DNA of 20,718 nt from UBA9642 sp964545585. Lineage in GTDB: Archaea; Nanobdellota; Nanobdellia; Woesearchaeales; UBA9642. A program made the position numbers and the translations under genes. Each line of letters begins with the position of its first letter. Position 1 is the first letter of the stretch. Below are positions 1 through 5,902 of this stretch, one piece after another. Where the stretch lies: NCBI GenBank assembly GCA_964545585.1, contig CAZJFT010000018.1, forward strand, positions 1-20,718. Direction: 5' to 3'. The notes below the pieces were generated by a model that saw only the letters and a list, made by a program, of their open reading frames with translations, searched no databases and was not told where the DNA came from.

Positions 1-83
1 AATTCACAGAATTGTCCTGAGGATTGCTGACTCGTTTTAGATATCCTTATTTTAGATACTATCATTAAGTGGTAATAATAACA

Positions 84-95
84 ATATTTTTAAAT
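84..95 (+). promoter_or_regulatory. TATA box of the 116-796 gene
   Basis: An AT-rich atatttttaaat element is centred about 26 bp before the ATG at 116. This spacing places the transcription start at the start codon, so the mRNA would be leaderless. The remaining bases 1-115 show no gene I can support. Confidence 0.55.
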
Positions 96-115
96 GATTC
101 TTCCATCCTTTAATC

Positions 116-796
116 ATGATTGACGAACTGACAGACATAATCAAGGAATACGAATATGGTAAACATGAGTTAACTAGAGAAAATCCTACATTAAGAATCA
201 ATACCTCGAAAGAAAGTGTAACCATAAGCCCTTATTCTATAATTAATCAAGGAATTAAAACAGGAAATTGCTCAGACATATCATACGCATTATATATTAG
301 GCTAAGGAACGATTTTAAGAACGCGTTCTTCCTGATAGTATCAGGTAATGACCCTAAATATTTCACTAGTGATATGGGAGAGAATATACATTTTTTCTTA
401 GCAGGATCAGACAACAAAAGAATATTACGCGCCAAACCTGAAGACTTTTATGATGATGATTTCTTAACGGCAGTAAAACCATTCATATTGGACGCATCAT
501 TCAAGACCCTAGTCCCATTCGTGGATTCAGGGTATACGATAGGAAAAATAGAGAAGCCTATAAAAGATTCAGTCAATACTGCATTATGGTATGATGGCAT
601 ATCAACACCATTAGCGATAGAGAATGATGAGATAATCGCTCTCAACATAGACTTCACTAATCCTGAGATATTATCTATAAGTATCCCTAAAAGATGCAAG
701 ATGCCCCTTTCTGAATTTGCATCGAGCAATCCAGGATTAAAAATAACGCCTTTGATAAGATATCTCAATAGCCAGAATCATTATAGAAGAAACTAA
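116..796 (+). CDS. Unrecognised protein, possibly transglutaminase/papain-like
   Basis: I do not recognise this 226-residue protein. It has no obvious signal peptide or membrane segment, so it is probably cytosolic. A cysteine inside TGNCSDISYAL (C52) precedes a helix-like stretch. It is followed by a histidine in ENIHFFLAG (H92) and an aspartate in FILDASF (D126). The order Cys, His, Asp, with Cys at a helix start and Asp in a strand, is that of transglutaminase-like and papain-like cysteine enzymes. This is a resemblance by eye, not an established assignment. The ATG is supported by the TATA box 26 bp upstream. The gene converges on rpoN, and the two stop codons overlap by three bases. It is not part of the ribosomal operon. 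Confidence 0.7.
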   Translation: MIDELTDIIKEYEYGKHELTRENPTLRINTSKESVTISPYSIINQGIKTGNCSDISYALYIRLRNDFKNAFFLIVSGNDPKYFTSDMGENIHFFLAGSDNKRILRAKPEDFYDDDFLTAVKPFILDASFKTLVPFVDSGYTIGKIEKPIKDSVNTALWYDGISTPLAIENDEIIALNIDFTNPEILSISIPKRCKMPLSEFASSNPGLKITPLIRYLNSQNHYRRN

Positions 797-990
797 AATT
801 TCTTGAACCGTGCTGCTGTATCTATCAAGTCAACATGTCCTAAGAATAATGACCTGCAACAATATCTTTCAAGGCCGAGATCATCCATTACCTTCTTCTT
901 TTCCTCGCCTTTCTTTACTCGTTCATTGAACTCTTCCCATAGGTGTGCTACTGGTTTTCCGCAAGAAAAGCATCGTATTGGTATGATCAT
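793..990 (-). CDS. rpoN: DNA-directed RNA polymerase subunit N (Rpo10)
   Basis: This is the small zinc-binding subunit of archaeal RNA polymerase, orthologous to eukaryotic Rpb10. It helps assemble the D/L/N/P platform of the enzyme. The 65-residue length is typical. The family signature is complete: MIIPIRCFSCGKPV at the N-terminus (C7, C10) and RYCCR (C44, C45) supply the four zinc ligands, and an LIDTAARF-like tail follows. It is the last gene of the ribosomal operon, 35 bases after uS9, in the order conserved across archaea. A GGTGA Shine-Dalgarno sequence lies 6 bases before its ATG. In many archaea rpoK and uS2 follow; here a convergent unrelated gene does. Confidence 0.97.
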   Translation of the reverse strand: MIIPIRCFSCGKPVAHLWEEFNERVKKGEEKKKVMDDLGLERYCCRSLFLGHVDLIDTAARFKKF

Positions 991-1025
991 TTTGTTTCAC
1001 CTAAAAAAATATATTAAAGACACGT

Positions 1026-1421
1026 CTACCTGTATGATGTCTGTGTCTTTGCCCTTGCCTGACCATGATGGTTTGGCTTTGCTGACTCTTTGACCCTGAT
1101 GTCTGCAACTAATAACTGCCTGTCATAATTAAGATAAACTTCCTTAAGTTTTGGACTATACTGCACTAATGCCCTGCCTATTGCAAGCCTTACTGCGTCT
1201 GCTTGAGTGACAGCACCGCCACCTCTCACCGTGACATTGATGTCTACTTTTGATGAAGTGTCGCCTGCCAATACTAGTGGTTCCATCATTTTCAATCTTG
1301 AAAATTCAGGAGTAAAGACCTTGACATTAATGTTATTGACTTTCACTATGCCTTTCCCTTCTTTAAGTGTTGCTTTTGCAATACTCTGTTTTCTCCTTCC
1401 AGATGTGATTATGTTCTTCAT
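1026..1421 (-). CDS. rps9: Small ribosomal subunit protein uS9
   Basis: This is a component of the 30S head whose C-terminal tail reaches toward the P-site tRNA. The 131 residues include the N-terminal SGRRKQSIAKATL region, the VRGGGAVTQADAVRLAIGRAL core typical of uS9 and an archaeal-style basic end finishing in TSYR. Its ATG overlaps the uL13 stop by four bases (ATGA), so translation of the two is probably coupled. Gene order uL13-uS9-rpoN is the standard archaeal one. Confidence 0.97.
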   Translation of the reverse strand: MKNIITSGRRKQSIAKATLKEGKGIVKVNNINVKVFTPEFSRLKMMEPLVLAGDTSSKVDINVTVRGGGAVTQADAVRLAIGRALVQYSPKLKEVYLNYDRQLLVADIRVKESAKPNHHGQARAKTQTSYR

Positions 1422-1837
1422 ACTTTAGCACCCATCAATTTGCTCAATTCCTTTACTGTGATATATTTTAGGTTCGGCAACTTCTTAACATTTGCTGACT
1501 CTATAGTTATTGCCTTCTCATTCTTGAACTCATCAGGCAATCCTACATAGCATAATATTCTTGAATATGCCTGTGCGCCTCTTGCAGTCTTGTGAGGAAG
1601 CATTCCTCTGATTATTCTCCTGACATACCTGTCAGGCATCCTGAAGTAGAATGGTCCCTTGCTCCAAGTGCCCTGCACTCTTCGCCTATGGCTCTCTTGT
1701 GTAAGAAATGGCTTGCTTCCAGTTACAAGCATCTGCTCGCAATTGACTATCCTTATAGTCTCTCCTAGCAATGCCTTCTTTGCTGCGAATGTCGCAACCC
1801 TTCCGACAATCAAGTCCTTTCCATCTATAACGATCAT
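1418..1837 (-). CDS. rpl13: Large ribosomal subunit protein uL13
   Basis: This is an early-assembling protein of the 50S subunit. The 139-residue product begins MIVIDGKDLIVGRVA, the usual uL13 start. It contains RIIRGMLPHKTARGAQA, matching the conserved RGMLP region of the archaeal/eukaryotic form (eukaryotic L13a). It starts 11 bases after the eL18 stop and overlaps uS9 by four bases, consistent with co-transcription and coupled translation. A weak GGT-type element precedes the ATG. Confidence 0.97.
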   Translation of the reverse strand: MIVIDGKDLIVGRVATFAAKKALLGETIRIVNCEQMLVTGSKPFLTQESHRRRVQGTWSKGPFYFRMPDRYVRRIIRGMLPHKTARGAQAYSRILCYVGLPDEFKNEKAITIESANVKKLPNLKYITVKELSKLMGAKV

Positions 1838-1848
1838 TTTTTACCTTT

Positions 1849-2205
1849 TTAACCTATGATTTTGATGTTCTTTCCATTAGGGAATTTCTTCATCGCTTCT
1901 TCTATAGATATTATTGAAGCCTTCCCGTTTGTCTTATCCAAGACATTTCTTGAATATGAGTATGCTATTATAGTGACTTTCTTGTTCAATTCCCCTCCTG
2001 AAAGGAGCTTTCCAGGAACTATCACTACATCATTATCATTTGTATTATTCTCTATCTTTGAAAGATTCACAACCCTGTGCTTTCTTGTAGGTCGCTCTAA
2101 CTCTAAAGCAATCCTCTTCCATATGTTGCTCTTCTGATCTATAGATTGCTTCTTCAAGCTACTTATGAGCTCTTTCAACCTTTCGTTCTTGTGTTCTAGT
2201 GTCAT
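1849..2205 (-). CDS. rpl18e: Large ribosomal subunit protein eL18
   Basis: eL18 is found in archaea and eukaryotes and is absent from bacteria, so this gene argues strongly for an archaeal source. The 118-residue product has the family pattern: an N-terminal helical part (NERLKELISSLKKQS), the IWKRIALELERPTRK motif, and the VIVPGKLLSGGELNKKVTI core. It follows the embedded tRNA gene and precedes uL13 in the conserved archaeal order. A perfect 19-bp palindrome directly abuts the ATG on its upstream side, so no ordinary Shine-Dalgarno sequence is present there. Confidence 0.96.
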   Translation of the reverse strand: MTLEHKNERLKELISSLKKQSIDQKSNIWKRIALELERPTRKHRVVNLSKIENNTNDNDVVIVPGKLLSGGELNKKVTIIAYSYSRNVLDKTNGKASIISIEEAMKKFPNGKNIKIIG

Positions 2206-2224
2206 AAACTTTTGCGAAAAGTTT
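2206..2224. repeat. Perfect 19-bp palindrome abutting the eL18 start
   Basis: The sequence AAACTTTTGCGAAAAGTTT has two 8-base arms around a 3-base centre. It ends exactly at the eL18 start codon (2203-2205). As RNA it would form a hairpin against the start codon; as DNA it could be an operator. Its role is not known to me. Confidence 0.6.
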
Positions 2225-2236
2225 AATCAAAAGCGC

Positions 2237-2251
2237 GTGGCATAAAGCCAC
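2237..2251 (-). other. Short hairpin in the tRNA-eL18 spacer
   Basis: GTGGC and GCCAC flank a five-base loop between the tRNA 3' end and the eL18 palindrome. It could be a processing or pausing element in the operon transcript. It is short enough to occur by chance. Confidence 0.3.
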
Positions 2252-2287
2252 TCATCTTGACGACTTTTCCTCCATGTTTTTATTGAA

Positions 2288-2401
2288 TGCGAGGAGTAGG
2301 ATTTGAACCCACGAACCCACTAAGGGACAAGCTTTCTTCGAAAGATGGTTTATCCATCAAACGCCTTAGGCTTGCGCGATTGACCACTCCGCCATCCTCG
2401 C
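2288..2401 (-). tRNA. Class II tRNA, probably tRNA-Leu, with an anticodon-loop intron
   Basis: Read on the minus strand, the parts fall out in order. Acceptor arm GCGAGGA pairs with TCCTCGC and the discriminator base is A. The D-arm is GCGG/TCGC with a GGT loop. The anticodon stem is CAAGC/GCTTG. A long variable arm (CCC-TTAGT-GGG) is followed by the T-arm GTGGG-TTCAAAT-CCTAC. The long variable arm with discriminator A fits archaeal Leu; Ser normally has G. The gene is 114 bases, about 30 more than a mature class II tRNA, and the excess lies in the anticodon loop, implying an intron that carries its own GATGG/CCATC hairpin. A canonical junction after position 37 gives anticodon AAG, which archaea normally avoid, so the anticodon is unresolved. 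A tRNA-Leu at this operon position is known from the Haloarcula S9 operon. Confidence 0.85.
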
Positions 2402-2414
2402 ATGATATCATAAA

Positions 2415-3041
2415 CTATTCGAGCGCCTTTACCAAATCGGTAAATTCTTCGAGCTGTTTATCATAAACATCAATAGCCTTAAGCACTATCTCCTTAGGGT
2501 TCAATTGTCCCCATGATTCGACTGTGAATATGAATTCATCCTTGTCAGGATCAGGCATCTTGTAAAATATCAATCCAGGACACCATTTTGAATGGAGCTT
2601 TCCTTGTCCTAAGATTGCTGTAGCCTCGAGCTCAAGCTCTTGTCCTTCCAACAATTTGACTAAAGGTATCTTGTTGAATACTGCTTTTATTGCAGGATCC
2701 TTACTCTTCAAGTCTGAAGTGTATACAGTCCCCGGGCCGCTTGCCTTCAAAGTGAATTTTACTTGGCATGATGCACATCCTGCACCCTTGCACTTGCACT
2801 CGCTTGGCAAATCATAGCTTTTCAAGTCAGTAGTCAATGGTATCAATCCCATCCTATGTGCAAGCACTTCATCATAAAGTATTGAACTATTCTTCCTGAA
2901 CTCGACATCTTCGATTGCCATTACAGGAACTTCAAATCCCATCAATCTCCTTAATGTGTTTGCATATGCAATATCAACTCCAGTCAATGAAAAAACAATC
3001 CTGTTCTTCTTTTCCTGGTTCTCAAGGAGCTTTATTTCCAT
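2415..3041 (-). CDS. rpoD: DNA-directed RNA polymerase subunit D (Rpo3)
   Basis: Subunit D pairs with subunit L to form the assembly platform of archaeal RNA polymerase. It is orthologous to Rpb3 and to the bacterial alpha N-terminal domain. At 208 residues it is a compact version. Recognisable parts are the ANTLRRLMGFEVPVMAIEDVEF dimerisation region near residues 28-48, followed by the DEVLAHRMGLIPL segment. A cysteine cluster C-x-C-x4-C-x2-C lies at about residues 82-92. Some archaeal D subunits carry Fe-S clusters in this domain, but the short spacing here could equally bind zinc. It sits between uS11 (34 bases upstream) and the tRNA, in conserved archaeal order. Confidence 0.97.
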   Translation of the reverse strand: MEIKLLENQEKKNRIVFSLTGVDIAYANTLRRLMGFEVPVMAIEDVEFRKNSSILYDEVLAHRMGLIPLTTDLKSYDLPSECKCKGAGCASCQVKFTLKASGPGTVYTSDLKSKDPAIKAVFNKIPLVKLLEGQELELEATAILGQGKLHSKWCPGLIFYKMPDPDKDEFIFTVESWGQLNPKEIVLKAIDVYDKQLEEFTDLVKALE

Positions 3042-3075
3042 TTTGATTATACCTAATTATAATGCATGTAAATGC

Positions 3076-3477
3076 TTATACTCTTCGTCCTCTCTTACCG
3101 CCCTTCTTCCTGCAGGAATCATGCGGTATAGGAGTGACTTCCTCAATCGATCCTATCCTAAGACCCATCCTTGACAATGCCCTGACTGCTGCCTGTGCAC
3201 CTGGACCTGGATTGTTTGGACCATTATGTCCGCCAGGAGCCCTTATCTTCACATGTATCCCTGTCAATCCTTTCTCCATCGCTTGTTCTGCAGCATTCTT
3301 TGCAGCCATTATCGCTGCCGTAGGGCTTGATTCAAGTCTATGTGATTTAACAACTTGGCCTCCAGATGATCTTGCAAGAGTCTCTGTGCCTGTTATGTCT
3401 GTGATATGGATTATAGTATTATTGTATGAACTGAATATGTAGCATATTCCCCATTTTGTATTATCGTCTTTGCTCAT
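3076..3477 (-). CDS. rps11: Small ribosomal subunit protein uS11
   Basis: uS11 lies on the 30S platform, near the E-site mRNA path. The 133-residue product shows WGICYIFSSYNNTIIHITDITG at the start, the ARSSGGQVVKSHR motif, AAKNAAEQA, the GHNGPNNPGPGAQAAVRAL core, and the basic archaeal tail ending CRKKGGKRGRRV. Eight bases separate it from uS4, and rpoD follows, as in other archaea. Confidence 0.98.
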   Translation of the reverse strand: MSKDDNTKWGICYIFSSYNNTIIHITDITGTETLARSSGGQVVKSHRLESSPTAAIMAAKNAAEQAMEKGLTGIHVKIRAPGGHNGPNNPGPGAQAAVRALSRMGLRIGSIEEVTPIPHDSCRKKGGKRGRRV

Positions 3478-3485
3478 TTGAACCT

Positions 3486-4055
3486 TTAGCGTCTCCTGCC
3501 CCTTGACTCTCTCTTCTCGACCGGCTTAGGCTTCCTCTTCGATGCCTCTTTTGTCCTTTCTGGATGGTCTGCACTATAGAATGGGCTTTTTGGGCTTATC
3601 TCTATAGCATTCTCTTCTGAGACAGCGACTAAGTATGATGGACTAGTAAGTATCTTGTTGTTTATCAAGACATGCCTATGTGTTATCATCTGCCTTGCCT
3701 GCTTCATCGTCTTTGCAAAACCTTTCTTGACTATCATTGTCTGAAGTCTCCTGTCTAGGAGATTTTTCAATGTAACTCCAAGTATTGCATCAGACGATTC
3801 TTGCTCTATCAGTTTGTATCCCTTCAATTTCTGCAATAAGTTCTTCATCTCTTTATCTGCCTGTGCAGTCGTAAGGCTTGATAGTTTCTTAGCCTGATTC
3901 TTGAATGATTCTAATTTGGATATAGTCTTCCATAATTCTGTCTTCTGCGGAATACCATACTCCTTGCATATTGCATTCTCTTCTTCAATCCTTGCAATCC
4001 TCCATGGATGTGCAGGCTTAGAATACTTCTTCCTGATCTTCTTTATGTCTCCCAT
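3486..4055 (-). CDS. rps4: Small ribosomal subunit protein uS4
   Basis: uS4 is a primary 16S rRNA-binding protein. The product has 189 residues from the ATG chosen here. The frame can be extended two codons to a TTG, but ATG-GGA (MGDIKKIRKKYSKPAHPW) matches the usual archaeal N-terminus. The S4 RNA-binding domain is visible at about residues 100-150 (LLDRRLQTMIVKKGF, then ARQMITHRHVLINNKI). A Lys/Arg-rich tail ends RESRGRRR. The ATG starts three bases after the uS13 stop codon region, so the two are tightly packed and probably translationally coupled. Confidence 0.97.
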   Translation of the reverse strand: MGDIKKIRKKYSKPAHPWRIARIEEENAICKEYGIPQKTELWKTISKLESFKNQAKKLSSLTTAQADKEMKNLLQKLKGYKLIEQESSDAILGVTLKNLLDRRLQTMIVKKGFAKTMKQARQMITHRHVLINNKILTSPSYLVAVSEENAIEISPKSPFYSADHPERTKEASKRKPKPVEKRESRGRRR

Positions 4056-4057
4056 CT

Positions 4058-4552
4058 TCAATTAGTCTTAGGCTTCGCCTTCTTCACGACGCCTAATGAT
4101 ACCTTCCCCTTGTTTCTCCTGAAATTTGATTTAGTCCTCTGGCCCCTGACTGGCAATCCCCATGTATGCCTTAATCCCTTGTATGATTTTACTTTCTTCA
4201 TTCTCTTGATATCGGCATCTTCAGCCAAATCAAGATCTGTATTTATCAAGTGCATATCCTGTCCAGTCTCGTAATCCTTTCTCCTGTTGAGCATCCATGT
4301 TGGACAATCATATTTTGCAGGATTCTTTATTACATCTTCAAGCCTTGAAACTTCCTCTTCCGTCAAATTTCCTGCCTTCTTCTTAGGATCGACCTTTGCT
4401 GAGTGGCATATGAAATTTGAGAACATGAAACTGATGCCCTTGATCTTATGCAATGCCATATGCAATTGCTTCTCTCCTTTCAGATCAGTATTTGACACTC
4501 TTATGATATGCCTGAAATTCTCATCTTGTTTTTGAGTATTATCTTGCTTCAT
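4058..4552 (-). CDS. rps13: Small ribosomal subunit protein uS13
   Basis: uS13 is in the 30S head, contacting the P-site tRNA and the inter-subunit bridges. I take the ATG at 4552 (MKQDNTQKQDENFRHIIRVS), giving 164 residues. A TTG five codons upstream would add MAECK but has no supporting signal. Family marks are FRHIIRVSNTDLKGEKQL, the helix-hairpin-helix part with KIKGISFMFSNFIC, and the archaeal C-terminus SYKGLRHTWGLPVRGQRTKSNFR. It is the first gene of the operon. The likely TATA box is about 90 bp upstream, which predicts a leader of about 68 bases, unlike most genes in this window. Confidence 0.97.
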   Translation of the reverse strand: MKQDNTQKQDENFRHIIRVSNTDLKGEKQLHMALHKIKGISFMFSNFICHSAKVDPKKKAGNLTEEEVSRLEDVIKNPAKYDCPTWMLNRRKDYETGQDMHLINTDLDLAEDADIKRMKKVKSYKGLRHTWGLPVRGQRTKSNFRRNKGKVSLGVVKKAKPKTN

Positions 4553-4620
4553 TTTACATTCTGCCAAAGTGCTTTGAGAACAATAATCTTACAACCCTAA
4601 ATCGCTCTCCACTCGGGCTA
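4553..4620 (-). promoter_or_regulatory. Predicted 5' leader of the ribosomal operon
   Basis: If the TATA box at 4641-4652 is used, transcription starts near 4620 and leaves about 68 untranslated bases before uS13. No clear Shine-Dalgarno sequence precedes the ATG. A short palindrome (CAAAG-CA-CTTTG) lies 10-25 bases before it. Autoregulatory leaders occur in ribosomal operons, but I cannot identify a known structure here. Confidence 0.35.
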
Positions 4621-4640
4621 TAGATAAGGGGAATAAAGGT

Positions 4641-4652
4641 TTATTTATAAAA
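4641..4652 (-). promoter_or_regulatory. TATA box of the ribosomal protein operon
   Basis: On the minus strand this reads TTTTATAAATAA, a strong archaeal TATA box. It is the best candidate for the uS13-rpoN operon. The inverted repeat at 4651-4674 overlaps its upstream edge, where the BRE would be. Confidence 0.6.
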
Positions 4653-4674
4653 TGTTCGGTTTGCACCGAACATT
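4651..4674. repeat. Perfect 10-bp inverted repeat next to the operon TATA box
   Basis: AATGTTCGGT and ACCGAACATT flank a four-base loop. On the minus strand the loop is GCAA, a GNRA-type tetraloop, and the second arm runs into TTTTA. It could be an operator over the BRE/TATA of the ribosomal operon, or an RNA hairpin downstream of tRNA-His. Confidence 0.75.
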
Positions 4675-4744
4675 CAACACGTGAGTATTGTAAAGCTTCG
4701 GTTTGAGAATTACGTTTAAAGGTCGGCTGATAAAATAATAACTA

Positions 4745-4818
4745 GGCGACCGGTGAGATTTGAACTCACCCGAAAGGATCCACAGTCCTCTATGCTGCCA
4801 GGCTACATCACGGCCGCC
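4745..4818 (-). tRNA. tRNA-His (anticodon GTG)
   Basis: The minus strand folds as a standard class I tRNA. The anticodon stem GAGGA/TCCTT carries the loop CTGTGGA, giving anticodon GTG. The T-arm is GTGAG-TTCAAAT-CTCAC. An extra G at the 5' end (G-1) lies opposite an encoded C73, the identity pair of histidine tRNA, with acceptor GCGGCCG/CGGTCGC. No intron is present. CCA is not encoded. An AT-rich stretch with a short T-run on the minus strand (4729-4743) follows and could terminate it. Its promoter is at 4843-4854. Confidence 0.95.
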
Positions 4819-4842
4819 ATTAATAATAGAAGAAAATAAAAG

Positions 4843-4854
4843 TAGTTTAAAAAG
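4843..4854 (-). promoter_or_regulatory. TATA box of tRNA-His
   Basis: CTTTTTAAACTA on the minus strand is centred about 27 bp before the predicted 5' end near 4822, the normal spacing for archaeal tRNA genes. Confidence 0.55.
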
Positions 4855-4894
4855 ATTTAGGTATTATATTTAGATGGTGCCATGTGTTTTCGTG

Positions 4895-5095
4895 TTATTT
4901 CTTCTTGTCTTTCCTTGCGCTGAATGCTGCAACAACAATCCCTAGGACGACGAATGCCCAGCTTAATGGTATAAGCAATCCTAGCTGTTCTTTTGCTAAT
5001 ATCAAGAACAGTACTGTTATTATCATGAATATTCCCAATGTGACTGCGACTATTGACACGAACGTATTTTCCTTTTTCTCATTTTTTCCTGGCAT
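4895..5095 (-). CDS. Small two-helix membrane protein
   Basis: I do not recognise this 66-residue protein. It has a charged start (MPGKNEKKEN), two hydrophobic segments at about residues 12-33 and 38-60, and a basic tail (SARKDKKK). The positive residues at both ends suggest that both termini lie in the cytoplasm. A clear GGTGAT Shine-Dalgarno sequence lies 3 bases before the ATG, which supports the start. It is divergent from ksgA across a 75-bp promoter region. An AT-rich candidate TATA lies in 5112-5134. Confidence 0.75.
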   Translation of the reverse strand: MPGKNEKKENTFVSIVAVTLGIFMIITVLFLILAKEQLGLLIPLSWAFVVLGIVVAAFSARKDKKK

Positions 5096-5140
5096 AATAT
5101 CACCCTCAGTATATTTTTTTATACTATTAATATCTCAAAA

Positions 5141-5149
5141 TTTATATAT
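5141..5149 (+). promoter_or_regulatory. TATA box of ksgA
   Basis: TTTATATAT is centred 26 bp before the ATG at 5171. It predicts a leaderless transcript and argues against the earlier TTG at 5153 as start. Confidence 0.6.
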
Positions 5150-5170
5150 CCTTTGGTTTTTAATAATCCC

Positions 5171-5902
5171 ATGCAAGAATTTAACCTCGACCAATCTGGC
5201 CAACATTACATGATTGATAAGAAACTTATCAGGTATATTGTCGATGAGGCAATGTTGTTGCCTGATGATGTCGTCCTTGAGATAGGATGTGGGCATGGCG
5301 AATTGACAAGAGAGATCGCGAAGAAATGCGCGGTCGTCGCCGTAGATATAGAAGATAATGAAATATCTGGAAAAAACATAATCTTTGTCAAAGGCAATAT
5401 ACTTGAATTGTTCTCTGATTTGTATGAAAAACATGGTTTCAACAAGATTGTCGCGAACATCCCTTATAATATATCAGAGCCCTTGATGCGATTGATATTC
5501 AAAGTTAATTTAGAGACTATAATATTAACTGTAGGGAAGAGTTTTTCTGAAATTCTTACATCAAAGGATGGCAGAATCGGAATTATAGCTAATGAATTGT
5601 ATGATATTGAGGTTCTGAAGAAGATTTCCCCTAAATCTTTCAGGCCTATGCCACGGGTTGAGTCTGCACTGGTTCTTCTTGAGCAGAGGGATATAGATAT
5701 AGTCGACAAGCCAGCAGTAATATATAAGGAATTGGTGTTGCTCGATGACAAGAAGTTGAGGAATGGATTGCTTAAGGTACTTTCGGGTACAAAAAAAGAC
5801 TTGAAACGAAAACTTGAAAATAAATTATTCGACAAGAAACTTTACCAATTGAGCAATAAGGAGATAGTGCAGTTGGATAAATTTTTAAGAGGCATGCCAT
5901 GA
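5171..5902 (+). CDS. ksgA: rRNA (adenine-N6,N6)-dimethyltransferase KsgA/Dim1
   Basis: This enzyme uses S-adenosylmethionine to dimethylate two adjacent adenines in the last helix of 16S rRNA during 30S maturation. The 243-residue product begins MQEFNLDQSGQHYMIDKKLI, like the QNFL-DxxxxxKI start of the family. SAM-binding motif I is EIGCGHGELT and motif IV, at the catalytic site, is NIPYNIS. FRPMPRVESALV, typical of KsgA, follows, with a short helical C-terminal domain. It is slightly shorter than bacterial KsgA. The ATG at 5171 is chosen over an upstream TTG because the TATA box lies 26 bp before it. Its stop overlaps the next gene by four bases. Confidence 0.95.
   Translation: MQEFNLDQSGQHYMIDKKLIRYIVDEAMLLPDDVVLEIGCGHGELTREIAKKCAVVAVDIEDNEISGKNIIFVKGNILELFSDLYEKHGFNKIVANIPYNISEPLMRLIFKVNLETIILTVGKSFSEILTSKDGRIGIIANELYDIEVLKKISPKSFRPMPRVESALVLLEQRDIDIVDKPAVIYKELVLLDDKKLRNGLLKVLSGTKKDLKRKLENKLFDKKLYQLSNKEIVQLDKFLRGMP

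Noticed and set aside
803..1093. Long plus-strand open frame over rpoN and uS9
   Set aside because: It is a shadow of two well-supported minus-strand genes, with no family resemblance of its own.
2288..2401. Reading this tRNA as tRNA-Ser(CGA) from the TTCGAAG stretch
   Set aside because: The discriminator base is A, the CAAGC/GCTTG stem pairs perfectly around the loop, and no stem can be built around TTCGAAG that keeps the rest of the tRNA intact.
4553..4567. A five-codon extension of uS13 from a TTG
   Set aside because: There is no signal for it, and the ATG product has an ordinary archaeal N-terminus.
5153..5170. A six-codon extension of ksgA from TTG 5153
   Set aside because: The TATA box is 26 bp from ATG 5171 and the family normally starts at that position.
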